Part shown: positions 29,075-38,162 of the stretch, in pieces | Layout of the letters: each line of letters starts with the position of its first letter | How positions within the stretch are numbered: position 1 is the first letter of the stretch | Source: Bacteroidales bacterium | GTDB taxonomy: Bacteria; Bacteroidota; Bacteroidia; Bacteroidales; P3 | DNA length: 64,000 nt | Assembly (NCBI GenBank): GCA_024400495.1 | Contig: JAKSMR010000005.1 | Coordinates: 1-64,000, forward strand | Direction: 5' to 3' | Program-made: the position numbers and the translations under genes | Notes under the pieces: generated by a model | What the model was told of the DNA's origin: nothing | What the model saw: only the letters and a program-made list of their open reading frames with translations | Databases searched by the model: none

Positions 29075-30421
29075 TTAGAGTTTGCTGGTGTCGATCTTGA
29101 ACGTATGACGTGCCTCTTCGCCATTGCAAGGTGTAGAGCAATGGAGGGCGCAGTCGGAGCAGACGTCAAGTTCGCCATGGAGACGTTTCTTAACCATGTC
29201 GCTCAAACGCTCGCGCAAGGCAGGAATCTCTATCTTTCTGATCACCTCGTCGCAGAAAGCGTAGAAAAGCATAGTCTTTGCCGTCCTCTCGCTGATGCCG
29301 CGGCTTCGGAGGTAGAAGAGCGCGTTCTCGTCAAGCTGGCCGATGGTAGAGCCATGGGAACACTTCACATCGTCGTTATAGATCTCTAGGAACGGCTTGG
29401 TGTCGACATGAGCCTTATCCGTGAGCAGGATATTCTTGTTGGTCTGGAACGCCTCGGTCTTCATAGCGCCGTCGCTGACGAGCACATGTCCGTTGAAGGT
29501 GGCGCGAGCTGCATCGTCCATAATGCCCTTGAAGAGTTCGTTGCTCTGGCAATGAGGATGACCATGCTCAACATAGATATAGTTGTCGGCCTGCTGTTCC
29601 TTGTCGATGAGATAGAGGCCGTGAGCCTGGCAGTCGCAATTCTCGCCCATCATACGGACCTCAGTATGGTTGCGGATATGACCTCCATTAAGCGTGATTG
29701 CCATAGAACGGAACGTGCCGTCCTGCTGCAGAGCCACAAAAGTCTGGTTGAGGAGCGCCGTATGGTCGTTGAGATTCTGCATCTTATAGAGTTCTACCTT
29801 AGCGCCCTGGCCAACAAACACCTCGGTGACATTGTTGGAGAAGGAGGCCGTCTGGTCGAGACTATCGTCACACATGACGAAGCTCGCCTGGCTCATCTTG
29901 CCCAGGACGACGAGATTTCTCGTCTGGATAAGCTGAGGCTTCCCGCTCTGGAGCATGGAGAGAATCTGGATAGGCTTGTCCACCACGACCTTGTCATCAA
30001 CAAAGACCACAACGCCGTCGGTATATTCCTTGGTGTTGATTTCGAGATAGGGGTTCTCCATCTTCTTGCCCTTGACTTTGTCGCGCAGGGTCACAAACTG
30101 ACGGTTGATCTCGTTGGTGGCGCATGAGCCCAGATATCCGTCCATCTCGGCACCCATGATCTTCTTTGCCTCGGCGATAGGAAGGACCTTCACGCCTTGG
30201 GGAAGTGTAGCGTCGATAGTATGGCAGAAACCGTTCTCAAAAGAGATACGGTAGGTGTCGAGGTCAGGGATGTTGCATGTCACAGTATTGGAGCAACGGG
30301 ACTTTTTGGTGGGCGACACCATCTCGTCGTTCAGGAAGGCGTCGAAATCCACGTTTCTCCACACCTCGTTCTTGCGCAGCTCCAGTCGGCAGCTGCGCAG
30401 CTTGGCTATAGTGTCGTTCAT
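29075..30421 (-). CDS. sufD: Iron-sulfur cluster assembly scaffold protein SufD
   Basis: 448 aa. SufD joins SufB and SufC in the cytosolic SufBC2D complex that builds Fe-S clusters. The sequence has the right-handed beta-helix core typical of SufB/SufD and the conserved C-terminal run VKCSHGSTIGQLDENALFYLRSRGI, with the His conserved in SufD. The end carries an additional CSDCALHCSTPC cysteine group, five Cys in a short stretch, which is odd for SufD. It starts one base after sufC ends, so the pair is one operon. Confidence 0.94.
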   Translation of the reverse strand: MNDTIAKLRSCRLELRKNEVWRNVDFDAFLNDEMVSPTKKSRCSNTVTCNIPDLDTYRISFENGFCHTIDATLPQGVKVLPIAEAKKIMGAEMDGYLGSCATNEINRQFVTLRDKVKGKKMENPYLEINTKEYTDGVVVFVDDKVVVDKPIQILSMLQSGKPQLIQTRNLVVLGKMSQASFVMCDDSLDQTASFSNNVTEVFVGQGAKVELYKMQNLNDHTALLNQTFVALQQDGTFRSMAITLNGGHIRNHTEVRMMGENCDCQAHGLYLIDKEQQADNYIYVEHGHPHCQSNELFKGIMDDAARATFNGHVLVSDGAMKTEAFQTNKNILLTDKAHVDTKPFLEIYNDDVKCSHGSTIGQLDENALFYLRSRGISERTAKTMLFYAFCDEVIRKIEIPALRERLSDMVKKRLHGELDVCSDCALHCSTPCNGEEARHTFKIDTSKL

Positions 30422-30422
30422 A

Positions 30423-31193
30423 TTAAAGCTGTCCTTTCTCGGTTAATTCCTGACGAATCCAGTCGTAGCCCTTCTCTTCGAGGACGAGTGCCAGCTCTTT
30501 GGTACCGGTCTTGACGATTCTTCCTTCAAAAAGCACGTGAACGAAATCGGGGACGATATAATCCAGCAGACGCTGATAGTGGGTAATGACCACGGTAGCG
30601 TTTTCGGGTGTGCGGAGCTTGTTCACGCCGCTGGCGACAATGCGAAGAGCATCGATGTCAAGGCCCGAGTCTGTCTCATCAAGGATTGCCAGATCGGGGT
30701 TGAGCATAGCCATCTGGAAGATCTCGTTCTTTTTCTTCTCGCCGCCGGAGAAGCCTTCGTTTACCGAGCGGTTGGCCAGCTGGGTGGTCATTTCAACCAC
30801 CTTTTTCTTCTCCTCCATGAGCTTGAGGAACTCGGCGCCGCTGAGAGGATCGAGGCCACGATATTTGCGCTGCTCATTGACGGCAGTACGCATGAAATTG
30901 GTGATACTGACACCAGGGATCTCGACAGGATACTGGAACCCGAGGAAGATACCTTCGGCAGCACGCACATCAACGGGGAGGTCGAGGATGTTCTTGCCTT
31001 TGTAAATCACCTCTCCTTCGGTCACGGTATATTTGGGGTTTCCGGCAATAACACCAGCGAGGGTGCTCTTTCCGTTGCCGTTAGGTCCCATGATGGAATG
31101 CACTTCTCCGCGATTAATTTCGAGGTTTACTCCCTTGAGGATCTCTTTTTCGCCGATCGAAGCATGCAAATTACGTATTTCGAGTAATGCCAT
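30423..31193 (-). CDS. sufC: Fe-S assembly ATPase SufC
   Basis: 256 aa, the usual length. ABC-type ATPase that powers the SufBC2D complex. Walker [10 protein letters not shown], signature [15 protein letters not shown], and the SufC-specific Walker [13 protein letters not shown] are intact. It is the first gene of its operon here. In many Bacteroidota sufB comes just before sufC, but there is no sufB upstream; the next gene is divergent. sufS is also absent downstream. Confidence 0.96.
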   Translation of the reverse strand: MALLEIRNLHASIGEKEILKGVNLEINRGEVHSIMGPNGNGKSTLAGVIAGNPKYTVTEGEVIYKGKNILDLPVDVRAAEGIFLGFQYPVEIPGVSITNFMRTAVNEQRKYRGLDPLSGAEFLKLMEEKKKVVEMTTQLANRSVNEGFSGGEKKKNEIFQMAMLNPDLAILDETDSGLDIDALRIVASGVNKLRTPENATVVITHYQRLLDYIVPDFVHVLFEGRIVKTGTKELALVLEEKGYDWIRQELTEKGQL

Positions 31194-31255
31194 TTGAGTG
31201 ATATTTTACTGATTAAATATATATTATAACGCACCCGCACTATTCATACAAAATA

Positions 31256-31263
31256 CAAAGATA
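31256..31263 (-). promoter_or_regulatory. Likely -7 box for the suf operon
   Basis: TATCTTTG on the minus strand, 62 nt before sufC. The -33 element is not clear within A-rich DNA. This supports sufC as the true first gene. Confidence 0.55.
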
Positions 31264-31294
31264 CAAAAAATTAGTAAAATCAAAAAAAACTTTG

Positions 31295-31302
31295 TACCTT
31301 TG
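31295..31302 (+). promoter_or_regulatory. Likely -7 box for the SAM hydrolase gene
   Basis: TACCTTTG on the plus strand, divergent from the suf promoter about 30 bp away; no good -33 seen. The leader would be about 110 nt. Confidence 0.5.
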
Positions 31303-31418
31303 CTTTCGGAACAAGGACGCACTCTTCTCTTCCCAACGCTCATAAAGCATTGAAACTTACCACATCTACTCTATCCTGAACAAAATACAATCTGAATAAC
31401 TTTTTATACATAGCACCA

Positions 31419-32207
31419 ATGGAATCTCCCATCATCACCCTCACCACCGACTGGGGTCAGCAAGATTTTTTTGCCGGCATGGTAAAAGGAAAACTCTTTG
31501 GCGGAATACCCAACGTACGCGTTGTGGACATCGCCCACAACTTGCCCGCTTTCAATACCGCACACGCCACTTTTGTGGTTAAGCACGGCTGCCTGGGCTT
31601 TCCCAAAGGAACGATCCATATCATCGATGTCGACACCAACGCCTCCCTCTCCGACAATCTGGTGGTTGTAGAGCATCAGGGACAGTTCCTTATCTGCTGC
31701 GACAACGGTATTCCCGCCCTCGTCTGCGGCCGAGACTTCGACCGCGCTGTCGTCATCAAGAAGGAGTCTGCCGAGCACCCGACCTTCGTGGCTCTGGACA
31801 TCTTCTGCGATGTTGCCATCAGGCTAGCTCTGGGCTCTCCGTTGGAGACTATCGGGACGCCTCTGGAGAACCTCAACGAAACCCCTACGTGGCAGCCCAT
31901 CATGAACGGCAACCGACTTGAGATTCCGGTCGCTTATGCCGACAGCTATGGCAACGTCATGCTCAACATCACCCGCGACGAATTTGAGAAATACCGCCAA
32001 GGACGCCCTTTTGAGATCACCATCCTCGATGCTACGATCAACAAGATTGAGGATACCTATATTCTCAAGAGCGACGGCATTATGATGAACACGCCTATCC
32101 TCACCACCTCTGCCACGGGCTACTTGCAGATTGCCTTCTTCCGCGACTCTGCACAACGTATGCTGGGCTACAGTCCTAACGACAAGCTGATTGTTTGGTT
32201 CAGATAG
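31419..32207 (+). CDS. SAM hydroxide adenosyltransferase (SAM hydrolase, DUF62)
   Basis: 262 aa. The family splits S-adenosylmethionine into adenosine and methionine with water or hydroxide as nucleophile. It is related to fluorinase and chlorinase. The start ITLTTDWGQQDFFAGMVKG contains the conserved Asp-Trp/Phe region, VRVVDIAHNLPAFN carries the conserved DI-H, and the C-terminal domain has the VAYADSYGNVMLNI segment. No fluorinase-type loop is evident, so the hydrolase is the expected activity. Single-gene unit with its own terminator. Confidence 0.92.
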   Translation: MESPIITLTTDWGQQDFFAGMVKGKLFGGIPNVRVVDIAHNLPAFNTAHATFVVKHGCLGFPKGTIHIIDVDTNASLSDNLVVVEHQGQFLICCDNGIPALVCGRDFDRAVVIKKESAEHPTFVALDIFCDVAIRLALGSPLETIGTPLENLNETPTWQPIMNGNRLEIPVAYADSYGNVMLNITRDEFEKYRQGRPFEITILDATINKIEDTYILKSDGIMMNTPILTTSATGYLQIAFFRDSAQRMLGYSPNDKLIVWFR

Positions 32208-32231
32208 AGAAACAAAAGACAGAGATAACGC

Positions 32232-32262
32232 AACGCTCTCGGAAAGGCCGGGAGCGTTTTTT
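32232..32262 (+). terminator. Intrinsic terminator after the SAM hydrolase gene
   Basis: Stem AACGCTC (32232-32238) with GAGCGTT (32252-32258), extended inward by CGG/CCG pairs, followed by T residues. Confidence 0.88.
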
Positions 32263-32328
32263 GTTTTACGGGGAAAGGACAATCCGAGTCCACCACGATC
32301 GTTTCAACAACTCTGCTCCAGAAAAAGA

Positions 32329-32357
32329 ACAGTCACCCGAGCATCTCGGGTGACTGT
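32329..32357. terminator. Bidirectional terminator between convergent genes
   Basis: A perfect 13-bp stem ACAGTCACCCGAG (32329-32341) with CTCGGGTGACTGT (32345-32357) around a 3-nt loop. T residues follow on the plus strand and an A-rich stretch precedes it, so it can serve the convergent DUF3078 gene too. Confidence 0.88.
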
Positions 32358-32387
32358 TTCTATATTGCTTGAGCCTTATGGCTTATA

Positions 32388-33506
32388 CTATTTTGCCTTG
32401 GGGGTTTTCCAGTTGAAATAGACCTGGACGCCAGCGCCCTGGTAGAACTGGAGGTGGCTGTTCTTCTCCATAAAGAAGTCTTTCTTTCCGTTGTAGTCGG
32501 AGTCGTATTTGAAACGGCTGGTGAAGTAGGCTGCGAGGAAGTTGGCGAAGCGGTATTCGAGTTTGAACTCAAGGTCTACATCGGTATCGTAGCGCAGACA
32601 GTTGAGAGTGCGCTCCATAGCAGATTTGGAGCCAGTCTCCTTCAAGAAGGAGGCGTCTTCCCAGGAGCCGAAATCGCCGAGGCCGATCTTGTCGTGATAG
32701 CTGGGTTTGCGATAGTCGTAGAAGAGCTCGATACGGGTGTAGAAGTTCAGGTTCTTGGCGATGTCTTTCTTGAAATAGAACTTGGCATAGGAACCGAGAC
32801 CGGCGTATACGCGCTTGCCGTTGGTTGTGTCGACACCATAGAGCTGGCCGGCTTCCACCACATCCTCGTCGAGGAGGAAGGTAGTCTTGCCTGTGAGGAA
32901 AGAGAACGAGGCGTTCCAGAAGTCTTTCTTGCACTCGAAACCGATAGCGGTAGTGAGGTAGCCGGGAGCCATGAAGGAGGATACAAGCGAGCCCGAGTCG
33001 GTAGGGCTGGCATAGGTGAAACCTTCCATGAACTGGGTCTTGAGGTTGACGGTGGCGTTGACGTTCCAAGCGTTCTTCAGTTTCTGGGAATAGGTGGAGG
33101 TGAGGTCGATCTTATCGTCGTTCTTGCGACGGGTCTCGAAGAGCTTGGGGTTCTCGTCGCTCTTCTCGATAAGGTCCTGCCAGTAGACGCCAAGGGCGAG
33201 GTCGGCGACGTTATCCCAGATAAACTTGCTGTGGGTGTATTTGTAGTTGCCGTTGAAGGTACCGATAAAGGCTATCTGCGAGACACCGGTAGCGGACCAG
33301 TTGCTGTAGTAGTTTTCGTCAACCTTGAGGGCGGGGGTGGAGCTGGTGGTCCAGGAGCCAGAGAAGAGGTTGATCTTGGATCGGGAGGTGTCGGCCATAG
33401 CCGTAGTCATCTGTGTTTCGCTGTTGGTCTCCTTGGTTTCGGCGCGGAGGGTTCCCATTGCAGCGAGCAGCACGAGAGTTGCAAAAAACAACGTTTTCTT
33501 CATCAT
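32388..33506 (-). CDS. DUF3078 outer-membrane-type protein
   Basis: 372 aa with a signal peptide (MKKTLFFATLVLLAAMGTLRA). The mature part opens with the DUF3078 signature W-T-T-S-S-T-P and NYYSNWSATG, followed by long amphipathic strands rich in Tyr, Phe and Lys, as in an outer-membrane beta-barrel. It ends in strands (HLQFYQGAGVQVYFNW) close to the C-terminus, as barrels do. Function of the family is unknown. The start codon abuts the stop codon of recX, so the two are translationally coupled. Confidence 0.88.
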   Translation of the reverse strand: MMKKTLFFATLVLLAAMGTLRAETKETNSETQMTTAMADTSRSKINLFSGSWTTSSTPALKVDENYYSNWSATGVSQIAFIGTFNGNYKYTHSKFIWDNVADLALGVYWQDLIEKSDENPKLFETRRKNDDKIDLTSTYSQKLKNAWNVNATVNLKTQFMEGFTYASPTDSGSLVSSFMAPGYLTTAIGFECKKDFWNASFSFLTGKTTFLLDEDVVEAGQLYGVDTTNGKRVYAGLGSYAKFYFKKDIAKNLNFYTRIELFYDYRKPSYHDKIGLGDFGSWEDASFLKETGSKSAMERTLNCLRYDTDVDLEFKLEYRFANFLAAYFTSRFKYDSDYNGKKDFFMEKNSHLQFYQGAGVQVYFNWKTPKAK

Positions 33507-33986
33507 CTATTCTTTTATATTATTCTGGATACAATTCTGTATTTCACTAAGTTCAAAGCCTTTGGAAGCGAGGAAGTTGGTAAGCTTCACGCGGCGCTTG
33601 CGGTCGTCGGTCTCGCTGGCCAGCAATGCCCATTTCTCCACGAGGAGCGACTGCAGAGCCTCGTTGTAGGCCTGCTCGTCGACGGAGGCGATGGCAGCGT
33701 CGATGATGTTGCGAGGAATCTGCTTGGCGCGGAGCTGGTAGGCCATCTTCACGCGTCCCCATTTCTGCTGGCGCAGTTTGGAGCCGCAGTAAAGCTTGGC
33801 GTAGCGCATCTCATTGATGAAGTCGGCTTCTTTGAGATGTTTCATCACTTTATCGGTGAGTTCGTGGGAGGCGCCCCATACGAGCAGCTTGGCACGTACG
33901 CTGGAGGCACATTGTTCGCTGGCTGCACAATAATTTTCGGCTCTTTCTACGAAAGGACGTTCGTTTTCTTGGAATTTTACACTCAT
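33507..33986 (-). CDS. recX: Regulatory protein RecX
   Basis: 159 aa, small helical RecX-type protein that usually modulates RecA filaments. Family features: CSSSVRAKLLVWG-type N-terminal helix, EADFINEMRYAKLYCGSKLRQQKWG (the strongly conserved central segment) and LRAKQIPRNIIDAAI. recA is not adjacent. It directly precedes the DUF3078 gene, an unexpected operon partner for a DNA-repair regulator. Confidence 0.87.
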   Translation of the reverse strand: MSVKFQENERPFVERAENYCAASEQCASSVRAKLLVWGASHELTDKVMKHLKEADFINEMRYAKLYCGSKLRQQKWGRVKMAYQLRAKQIPRNIIDAAIASVDEQAYNEALQSLLVEKWALLASETDDRKRRVKLTNFLASKGFELSEIQNCIQNNIKE

Positions 33987-34051
33987 AATTTGTCGTTCAT
34001 CTTTTTGATTGCGCGCACGTTACAAAGAAAACGCACGCGTAAATCCGTTTG

Positions 34052-34059
34052 CAAAGATA
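34052..34059 (-). promoter_or_regulatory. Likely -7 box for recX-DUF3078
   Basis: TATCTTTG on the minus strand, 65 nt upstream of recX; the -33 box is not well placed. Confidence 0.5.
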
Positions 34060-34348
34060 CTAACTTTTTTCAAAACAAATGTTAAGAGATGATAAAAAGT
34101 TGTAAATTAATCAGTTTTGCCTACTCGGAAGTCAGCAGAAACGGGGCTTCTGACAATTTCCTCTTTTTCTTCGCGAGAGCGGCTTTCCGCCTCCTTTCGG
34201 AACACCCTCGATCAGAAATCCCGACTGCCTCCGGGCAGCACCATAATGGCAAGAAAGACCGTCCGCACCTTCCCGAAACGGCCTTCGCCTTCGCCGCGAA
34301 CCAACCCGCTATCTCTCTGCCACTTAGCAGACTCCTGCTTCGGTATGC

Positions 34349-34424
34349 GTTCGGCTTGTGTTCGGCTTGTGTTCGGCTTGCGTTCGGCTTGCGTTCGGCT
34401 TGTGTTCGGCTTGCGTTCGGCAAA
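34349..34424. repeat. 11-bp-period repeat island 5
   Basis: Six full units of GTTCGGCTTGY at exact 11-bp spacing (34349, 34360, 34371, 34382, 34393, 34404), with only the last base alternating C/T, then a partial unit at 34415. This is the most uniform island and its unit differs from the TAGCRTC type of the others, but the period is the same. Confidence 0.9.
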
Positions 34425-34572
34425 TCGGCCGGGAAAAGCGAGGTTGATACCTGGCTGCAACGAGAGTAGTGGCTGGCTAGCACATTTTAGGAGACCTATG
34501 GATTGAATCCGTCCAAGGTCGCTTCCCGACAAAAAAAAAGAAACTTTTTCTCTTTATTTGCAAAATAATATG

Positions 34573-34580
34573 TATATTTG
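34573..34580 (+). promoter_or_regulatory. Likely -7 box for the LptF/G gene
   Basis: TATATTTG, 111 nt before the ATG at 34692; no clear -33 element. Confidence 0.45.
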
Positions 34581-34691
34581 TATTTTAATACAAACGCTCA
34601 AAAAACGCACAAGATAATATAATACAACATTTTGTTGCATTTTGGAGACGCTTGGGCAAGCACGAAATTAAACGAACACCACCCTCTGGGA

Positions 34692-35780
34692 ATGAAAAAA
34701 CCGCACATCATCGACCTCTACATCCTCAAGAAGTACCTGCAAACCTTCTTGATGGCTATGGCGTTGATTATCATCATCGTCATCACGTTCGACGTGTCGG
34801 AGAAGCTCGACGACTTCCTCGAAGGTGCCGCACCCTTGAAGGATATCGTGTTCAAATACTACTGCAACTTCATCCCCGGCTTCGTCAACCTCTACAGCCC
34901 GCTCTTCATCTTCATCTCGGTGCTCTTCTTCACCTCCAAGATGGCGGGGAACACAGAGATCATCGCCATTCTCGGTAGCGGCATCAGCTACAGGCGGCTG
35001 CTCCGGCCCTATGTCTACGGCTCCGTCATCGTGGCCTTCGTGGTGCTCATCCTGGGCAACTTCGTCATCCCCTGGAGCAACCAGTACCTCAACGAATTTG
35101 AACGGCAATACATCCACAAGTCGAAGCTCAACTACTACAACAACATCCACTTCCAGACCGACGCCAACACCCAGCTCTATTCCGACAACTTCGACACCCG
35201 CACCAACAGTGCCATGAAATTCGGCAAGGACACCTATGGCGACGACGGCAGGCTGGTGGCACGCACCACAGCCGACTACATCCAGTACGACTCAGCAGAC
35301 CAGAAATGGATCGTCCAGAACTACGTCCAACGCACCATCAACGGAAGAGAAGAGACCTTGACCCGCACCCCCTCCGGAAAGATTGACCTGGGGCTCACCC
35401 CCGCCGACTTCGACCGCTCGTCGATCAACATCACCACCCTCAACAGCATCAAGCTCCTGCGGCACATCAAGGAAGAGACCATGCGCGGTTCAGGAGCCGT
35501 CATCACAGCCAAGATCGAGCTCTACCAACGCCTGCTCAACCCCCTGGCCATCATCGTCATGACCCTCATCGGCGTAGCCGTCTCCTCGCGAAAGACACGC
35601 GGCGGCATCGGCGTCCACCTGGCCATAGGCATCAGCATCGCCTTCGGATTCATCGTCTTTATGAAAATCACTACCGTGTTCGCCATCAACGGCAACCTTA
35701 ACCCCTTCCTCTCTGTCCTTCTCCCGCAGATAATCTTCGGCATCGCAGCCGCCTACCTCATCAGGACAGCACCCAAATAG
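34692..35780 (+). CDS. LptF/LptG-family permease
   Basis: 362 aa from MKKPHIID at 34692; an in-frame ATG 20 codons earlier gives an N-terminus unlike the family. YjgP/YjgQ family: the membrane part of the Lpt machine that pulls lipopolysaccharide out of the inner membrane, with LptB as ATPase. Membrane helices at residues about 13-35, 58-80, 98-120 and three near the C-terminus (about 280-355), with a periplasmic beta-jellyroll between (YIHKSKLNYYNN...DGRLVARTTADYIQYD). The sequence does not separate LptF from LptG. It is followed after 39 nt by sufE. Confidence 0.92.
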   Translation: MKKPHIIDLYILKKYLQTFLMAMALIIIIVITFDVSEKLDDFLEGAAPLKDIVFKYYCNFIPGFVNLYSPLFIFISVLFFTSKMAGNTEIIAILGSGISYRRLLRPYVYGSVIVAFVVLILGNFVIPWSNQYLNEFERQYIHKSKLNYYNNIHFQTDANTQLYSDNFDTRTNSAMKFGKDTYGDDGRLVARTTADYIQYDSADQKWIVQNYVQRTINGREETLTRTPSGKIDLGLTPADFDRSSINITTLNSIKLLRHIKEETMRGSGAVITAKIELYQRLLNPLAIIVMTLIGVAVSSRKTRGGIGVHLAIGISIAFGFIVFMKITTVFAINGNLNPFLSVLLPQIIFGIAAAYLIRTAPK

Positions 35781-35819
35781 ACCGAAAAAAAAGATTCCAA
35801 ACCCCTAAACACACCCCGA

Positions 35820-36239
35820 ATGACAATACCCGAAATAGAACAAAGCATCATCGACGAGTTCGCCAACTTCGACGAATGGCTCGACAAATACGCCTACCTC
35901 ATCGAACTGGGCAAAGACTGTCCCGTCATCGACGAGAAAGACAAAACCGAGCAGAACCTCATCAAAGGCTGCCAAAGCCGCGTGTGGCTGAGCTGCAGCA
36001 TCGAAGAAGGCAAGCTGCGCTTCAAAGCCGACAGCGACGCCGTCATCACAAAAGGCATCATCTCTCTCCTCATCCGCGCCCTCGACAACCAGACGCCTCA
36101 GGACATCCTGGCCTCCGACCTCCACTTCCTCGACGTCATCGGCCTCAAAGAGCACCTCTCCCCCACCCGCTCCAACGGACTCACCTCCATGGTGAAACAG
36201 CTCAAGATGTACGCCCTGGCCTTCTCCATCAAGCAATAA
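35820..36239 (+). CDS. sufE: SufE-family sulfur acceptor
   Basis: 139 aa, the usual size. SufE takes persulfide sulfur from the cysteine desulfurase SufS and hands it to the SufBCD scaffold. The acceptor cysteine is in LIKGCQSRVWL (residue about 51), and the C-terminal PTRSNGLTSMVKQLK motif is family-typical. It is 4.6 kb from sufCD and on the other strand, with the DUF59 gene 14 nt behind it. Confidence 0.94.
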   Translation: MTIPEIEQSIIDEFANFDEWLDKYAYLIELGKDCPVIDEKDKTEQNLIKGCQSRVWLSCSIEEGKLRFKADSDAVITKGIISLLIRALDNQTPQDILASDLHFLDVIGLKEHLSPTRSNGLTSMVKQLKMYALAFSIKQ

Positions 36240-36253
36240 CCCCCAACCCAAAT

Positions 36254-36622
36254 ATGAAACTGCCCTTTTTCAACAAAGAGAAAAAAGAAGAAAACAAAAC
36301 CGCTATGCCCGTAACGAAAGACAGCATCAGAGAGCAGGCCATCAACTGCTTACGCAACGTCTACGACCCCGAGATCCCCGTCAACATCTACGACCTCGGA
36401 CTCATCTACGACATTGCCATCGACGACGATTTCAACGTCCGCATCACCATGACCCTCACCGCTCCCGACTGCCCCGAGGCCGGCTATATGGTGAGCCAGG
36501 CCAAAGATTTCGTGCAGCACGTTGACGGCGTGAAAGACGTCGACATCGAGCTCACCTTCGACCCACCTTGGGACTACAGCCGCCTTACCGACGCCGTGAA
36601 ACTCGAGCTGGGAATTGAATAA
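36254..36622 (+). CDS. DUF59/MIP18-family Fe-S assembly protein (SufT-like)
   Basis: 122 aa starting at MKLPFF (36254). After a charged N-terminal tail of about 20 residues it has the DUF59 core: NVYDPEIPVNIYDLGLIYDI, the APDCP motif with a conserved Cys, and ELTFDPPWDYSRLTD. Relatives (SufT, the PaaD-like group, MIP18) help mature Fe-S proteins. Pairing with sufE supports that role here. Confidence 0.9.
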   Translation: MKLPFFNKEKKEENKTAMPVTKDSIREQAINCLRNVYDPEIPVNIYDLGLIYDIAIDDDFNVRITMTLTAPDCPEAGYMVSQAKDFVQHVDGVKDVDIELTFDPPWDYSRLTDAVKLELGIE

Positions 36623-36706
36623 TAGTGCGGGGTTTGATAAGAAAACCGTAGTGATACCATAGCTCTACCCTCCAAATCCCACCCCAAAAACCTCAACACC
36701 CCAAAC

Positions 36707-37843
36707 ATGACCCTCTTGTCCTTCTTCAACCGCAAAAAAGATGAGCAGACAGCCACCCGGCCCGTCTCGCTCAACGCTATGACATTGCGACGGCTCTGCA
36801 AGGACAAGATGGCTCTCTGCAGCCTCATCGTCATCGGCCTCTTCGCCCTGATGGCGTTCCTCGGATACACCATCACCCCCGACCCGACGCCCTGCTGCAA
36901 CCAGCAGTATCTCGAGCTCGCCACACTCCCACCCTTCAGCAAAGCCACTTTCCTCTGCGTAGAGAAAGCCAACGCCGACACAGCCGAAGCCCAGCAAGGG
37001 TTCTTCGACAAGCTGGTCAACGGCGAACCGCTACCCTATACCGCCATCCCCATCTACGAATACCACAAAGAGGGAGACTCTATTGTTGCAGAGACCTTCA
37101 CAGGCTCAACACCCAACGACGGCGACATGGTGAGCTATGCGAAAGACGAGGTAGTGAAGATAGAGACACGAACCTTCTTCTTCGGCACCGACGGCTACGG
37201 ACGTGATGTGCTCAGCCAGATCATGATAGGATCCCGGGTGAGCCTCTCCGTAGGCTTCATAGCCATCATCATCGCCCTCCTCATAGGCATCACCCTCGGC
37301 GCCCTTGCCGCCTACTACGGAGGATGGGTCGACAACGTCATCGTGTGGCTCATCAACGTGGTGTGGTCCATCCCCACCATCCTGCTCGTCATCGCCATCA
37401 CCTTCGCCCTAGGCAAAGGCTTCTGGCAGGTCTTCATCGCCGTTGGGCTCACCATGTGGGTCGATATCGCCCGAGTGGTGCGAGGCCAAGTCTTCTCCAT
37501 CAAAGAGAAGGAATATGTCGAGGCCGCACGCGCCCTAGGCTACCGCACACCACGCATCATCTTCAAGCATATCCTCCCCAACATCCTCGGCGCCGTCATC
37601 GTCATCACAGCCAGCAACTTCGCCAGCGCCATCCTCCTCGAAGCCGGACTCAGCTTCCTCGGCATCGGCGTCCAACCCCCCATGCCCTCGTGGGGAAGCA
37701 TGGTGAAAGAGAACTACGGCTATATCCTCCTCGACAGCGCCTACCTCGCCTTCATCCCCGGCATCGCCATCATGGTCATCGTGCTGGCCTTCATGCTCCT
37801 CGGCAACGGGCTCCGCAACGCCCTCGACATCAAAGGGCAATAG
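36707..37843 (+). CDS. DppC/OppC-type ABC transporter permease
   Basis: 378 aa. Inner-membrane permease of a peptide/nickel-type importer. Helix 1 is at about residues 35-57, followed by an enlarged periplasmic segment of about 110 residues with a CC pair (TPCCNQQYLEL), then five helices from residue 175. The ATPase-contact EAA loop reads EAARALGYRTPRIIFKHILPN, and DGYGRDVLSQIMIGSRVSLSVG is the family start motif. No DppB, ATPase or binding protein is adjacent, so partners are elsewhere. Confidence 0.9.
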   Translation: MTLLSFFNRKKDEQTATRPVSLNAMTLRRLCKDKMALCSLIVIGLFALMAFLGYTITPDPTPCCNQQYLELATLPPFSKATFLCVEKANADTAEAQQGFFDKLVNGEPLPYTAIPIYEYHKEGDSIVAETFTGSTPNDGDMVSYAKDEVVKIETRTFFFGTDGYGRDVLSQIMIGSRVSLSVGFIAIIIALLIGITLGALAAYYGGWVDNVIVWLINVVWSIPTILLVIAITFALGKGFWQVFIAVGLTMWVDIARVVRGQVFSIKEKEYVEAARALGYRTPRIIFKHILPNILGAVIVITASNFASAILLEAGLSFLGIGVQPPMPSWGSMVKENYGYILLDSAYLAFIPGIAIMVIVLAFMLLGNGLRNALDIKGQ

Positions 37844-38162
37844 TCGAAAGACCCCCTCTCGACCGTAAGGGACAAAGAAGGGACAACAAGACAGGAATAC
37901 GATCAAAATTCGTTTTTTCGCCGGCAATCTGCAAGTTTTTGCAAGCCCAGAGTACTTAATTAACAAAACCAAGACCCAAGCGCACCCGGTCAAGAAACCC
38001 ATTATTAACCAACACAATAACAAAAGCAGAATCCTAAAAAAAACAAAAAGTAAAAATAAACTTTGCTTATTTCGAAAAACTTTGTATCTTTGCAAAGTAT
38101 TTTGTGCAAAAAAAATCTAAAGTAAATATAATTAATTAACTCATTAAAAACACATTTCACAA
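37844..38162. other. 319-bp intergenic region
   Basis: AT-rich, no gene and no 11-bp array. It holds the strong promoter at 38062-38092 for the lipoprotein gene that follows. Confidence 0.7.
38062..38092 (+). promoter_or_regulatory. Strong Bacteroidota promoter
   Basis: TTTG (38062-38065), 19-nt spacer, TATCTTTG (38085-38092). Full match to the -33/-7 consensus, 70 nt before the lipoprotein gene at 38163. Confidence 0.85.

Larger units (their letters stand above)
33987..34691. other. 705-bp divergent intergenic region
   Basis: Lies between recX (minus) and the LptF/G gene (plus). It contains -7 elements for both sides (34052-34059 minus, 34573-34580 plus) and the 11-bp array at 34349-34424. 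Short frames across it on both strands follow the repeat and show no protein-like features. Confidence 0.7.

Noticed and set aside
31194..31418. sufB upstream of sufC
   Set aside because: The gap is 225 bp, AT-rich, holds divergent promoters and has no room for sufB.
34089..34532. Four overlapping 106-129-aa frames
   Set aside because: Their only pattern is the translation of the GTTCGGCTTGY repeat in different frames.
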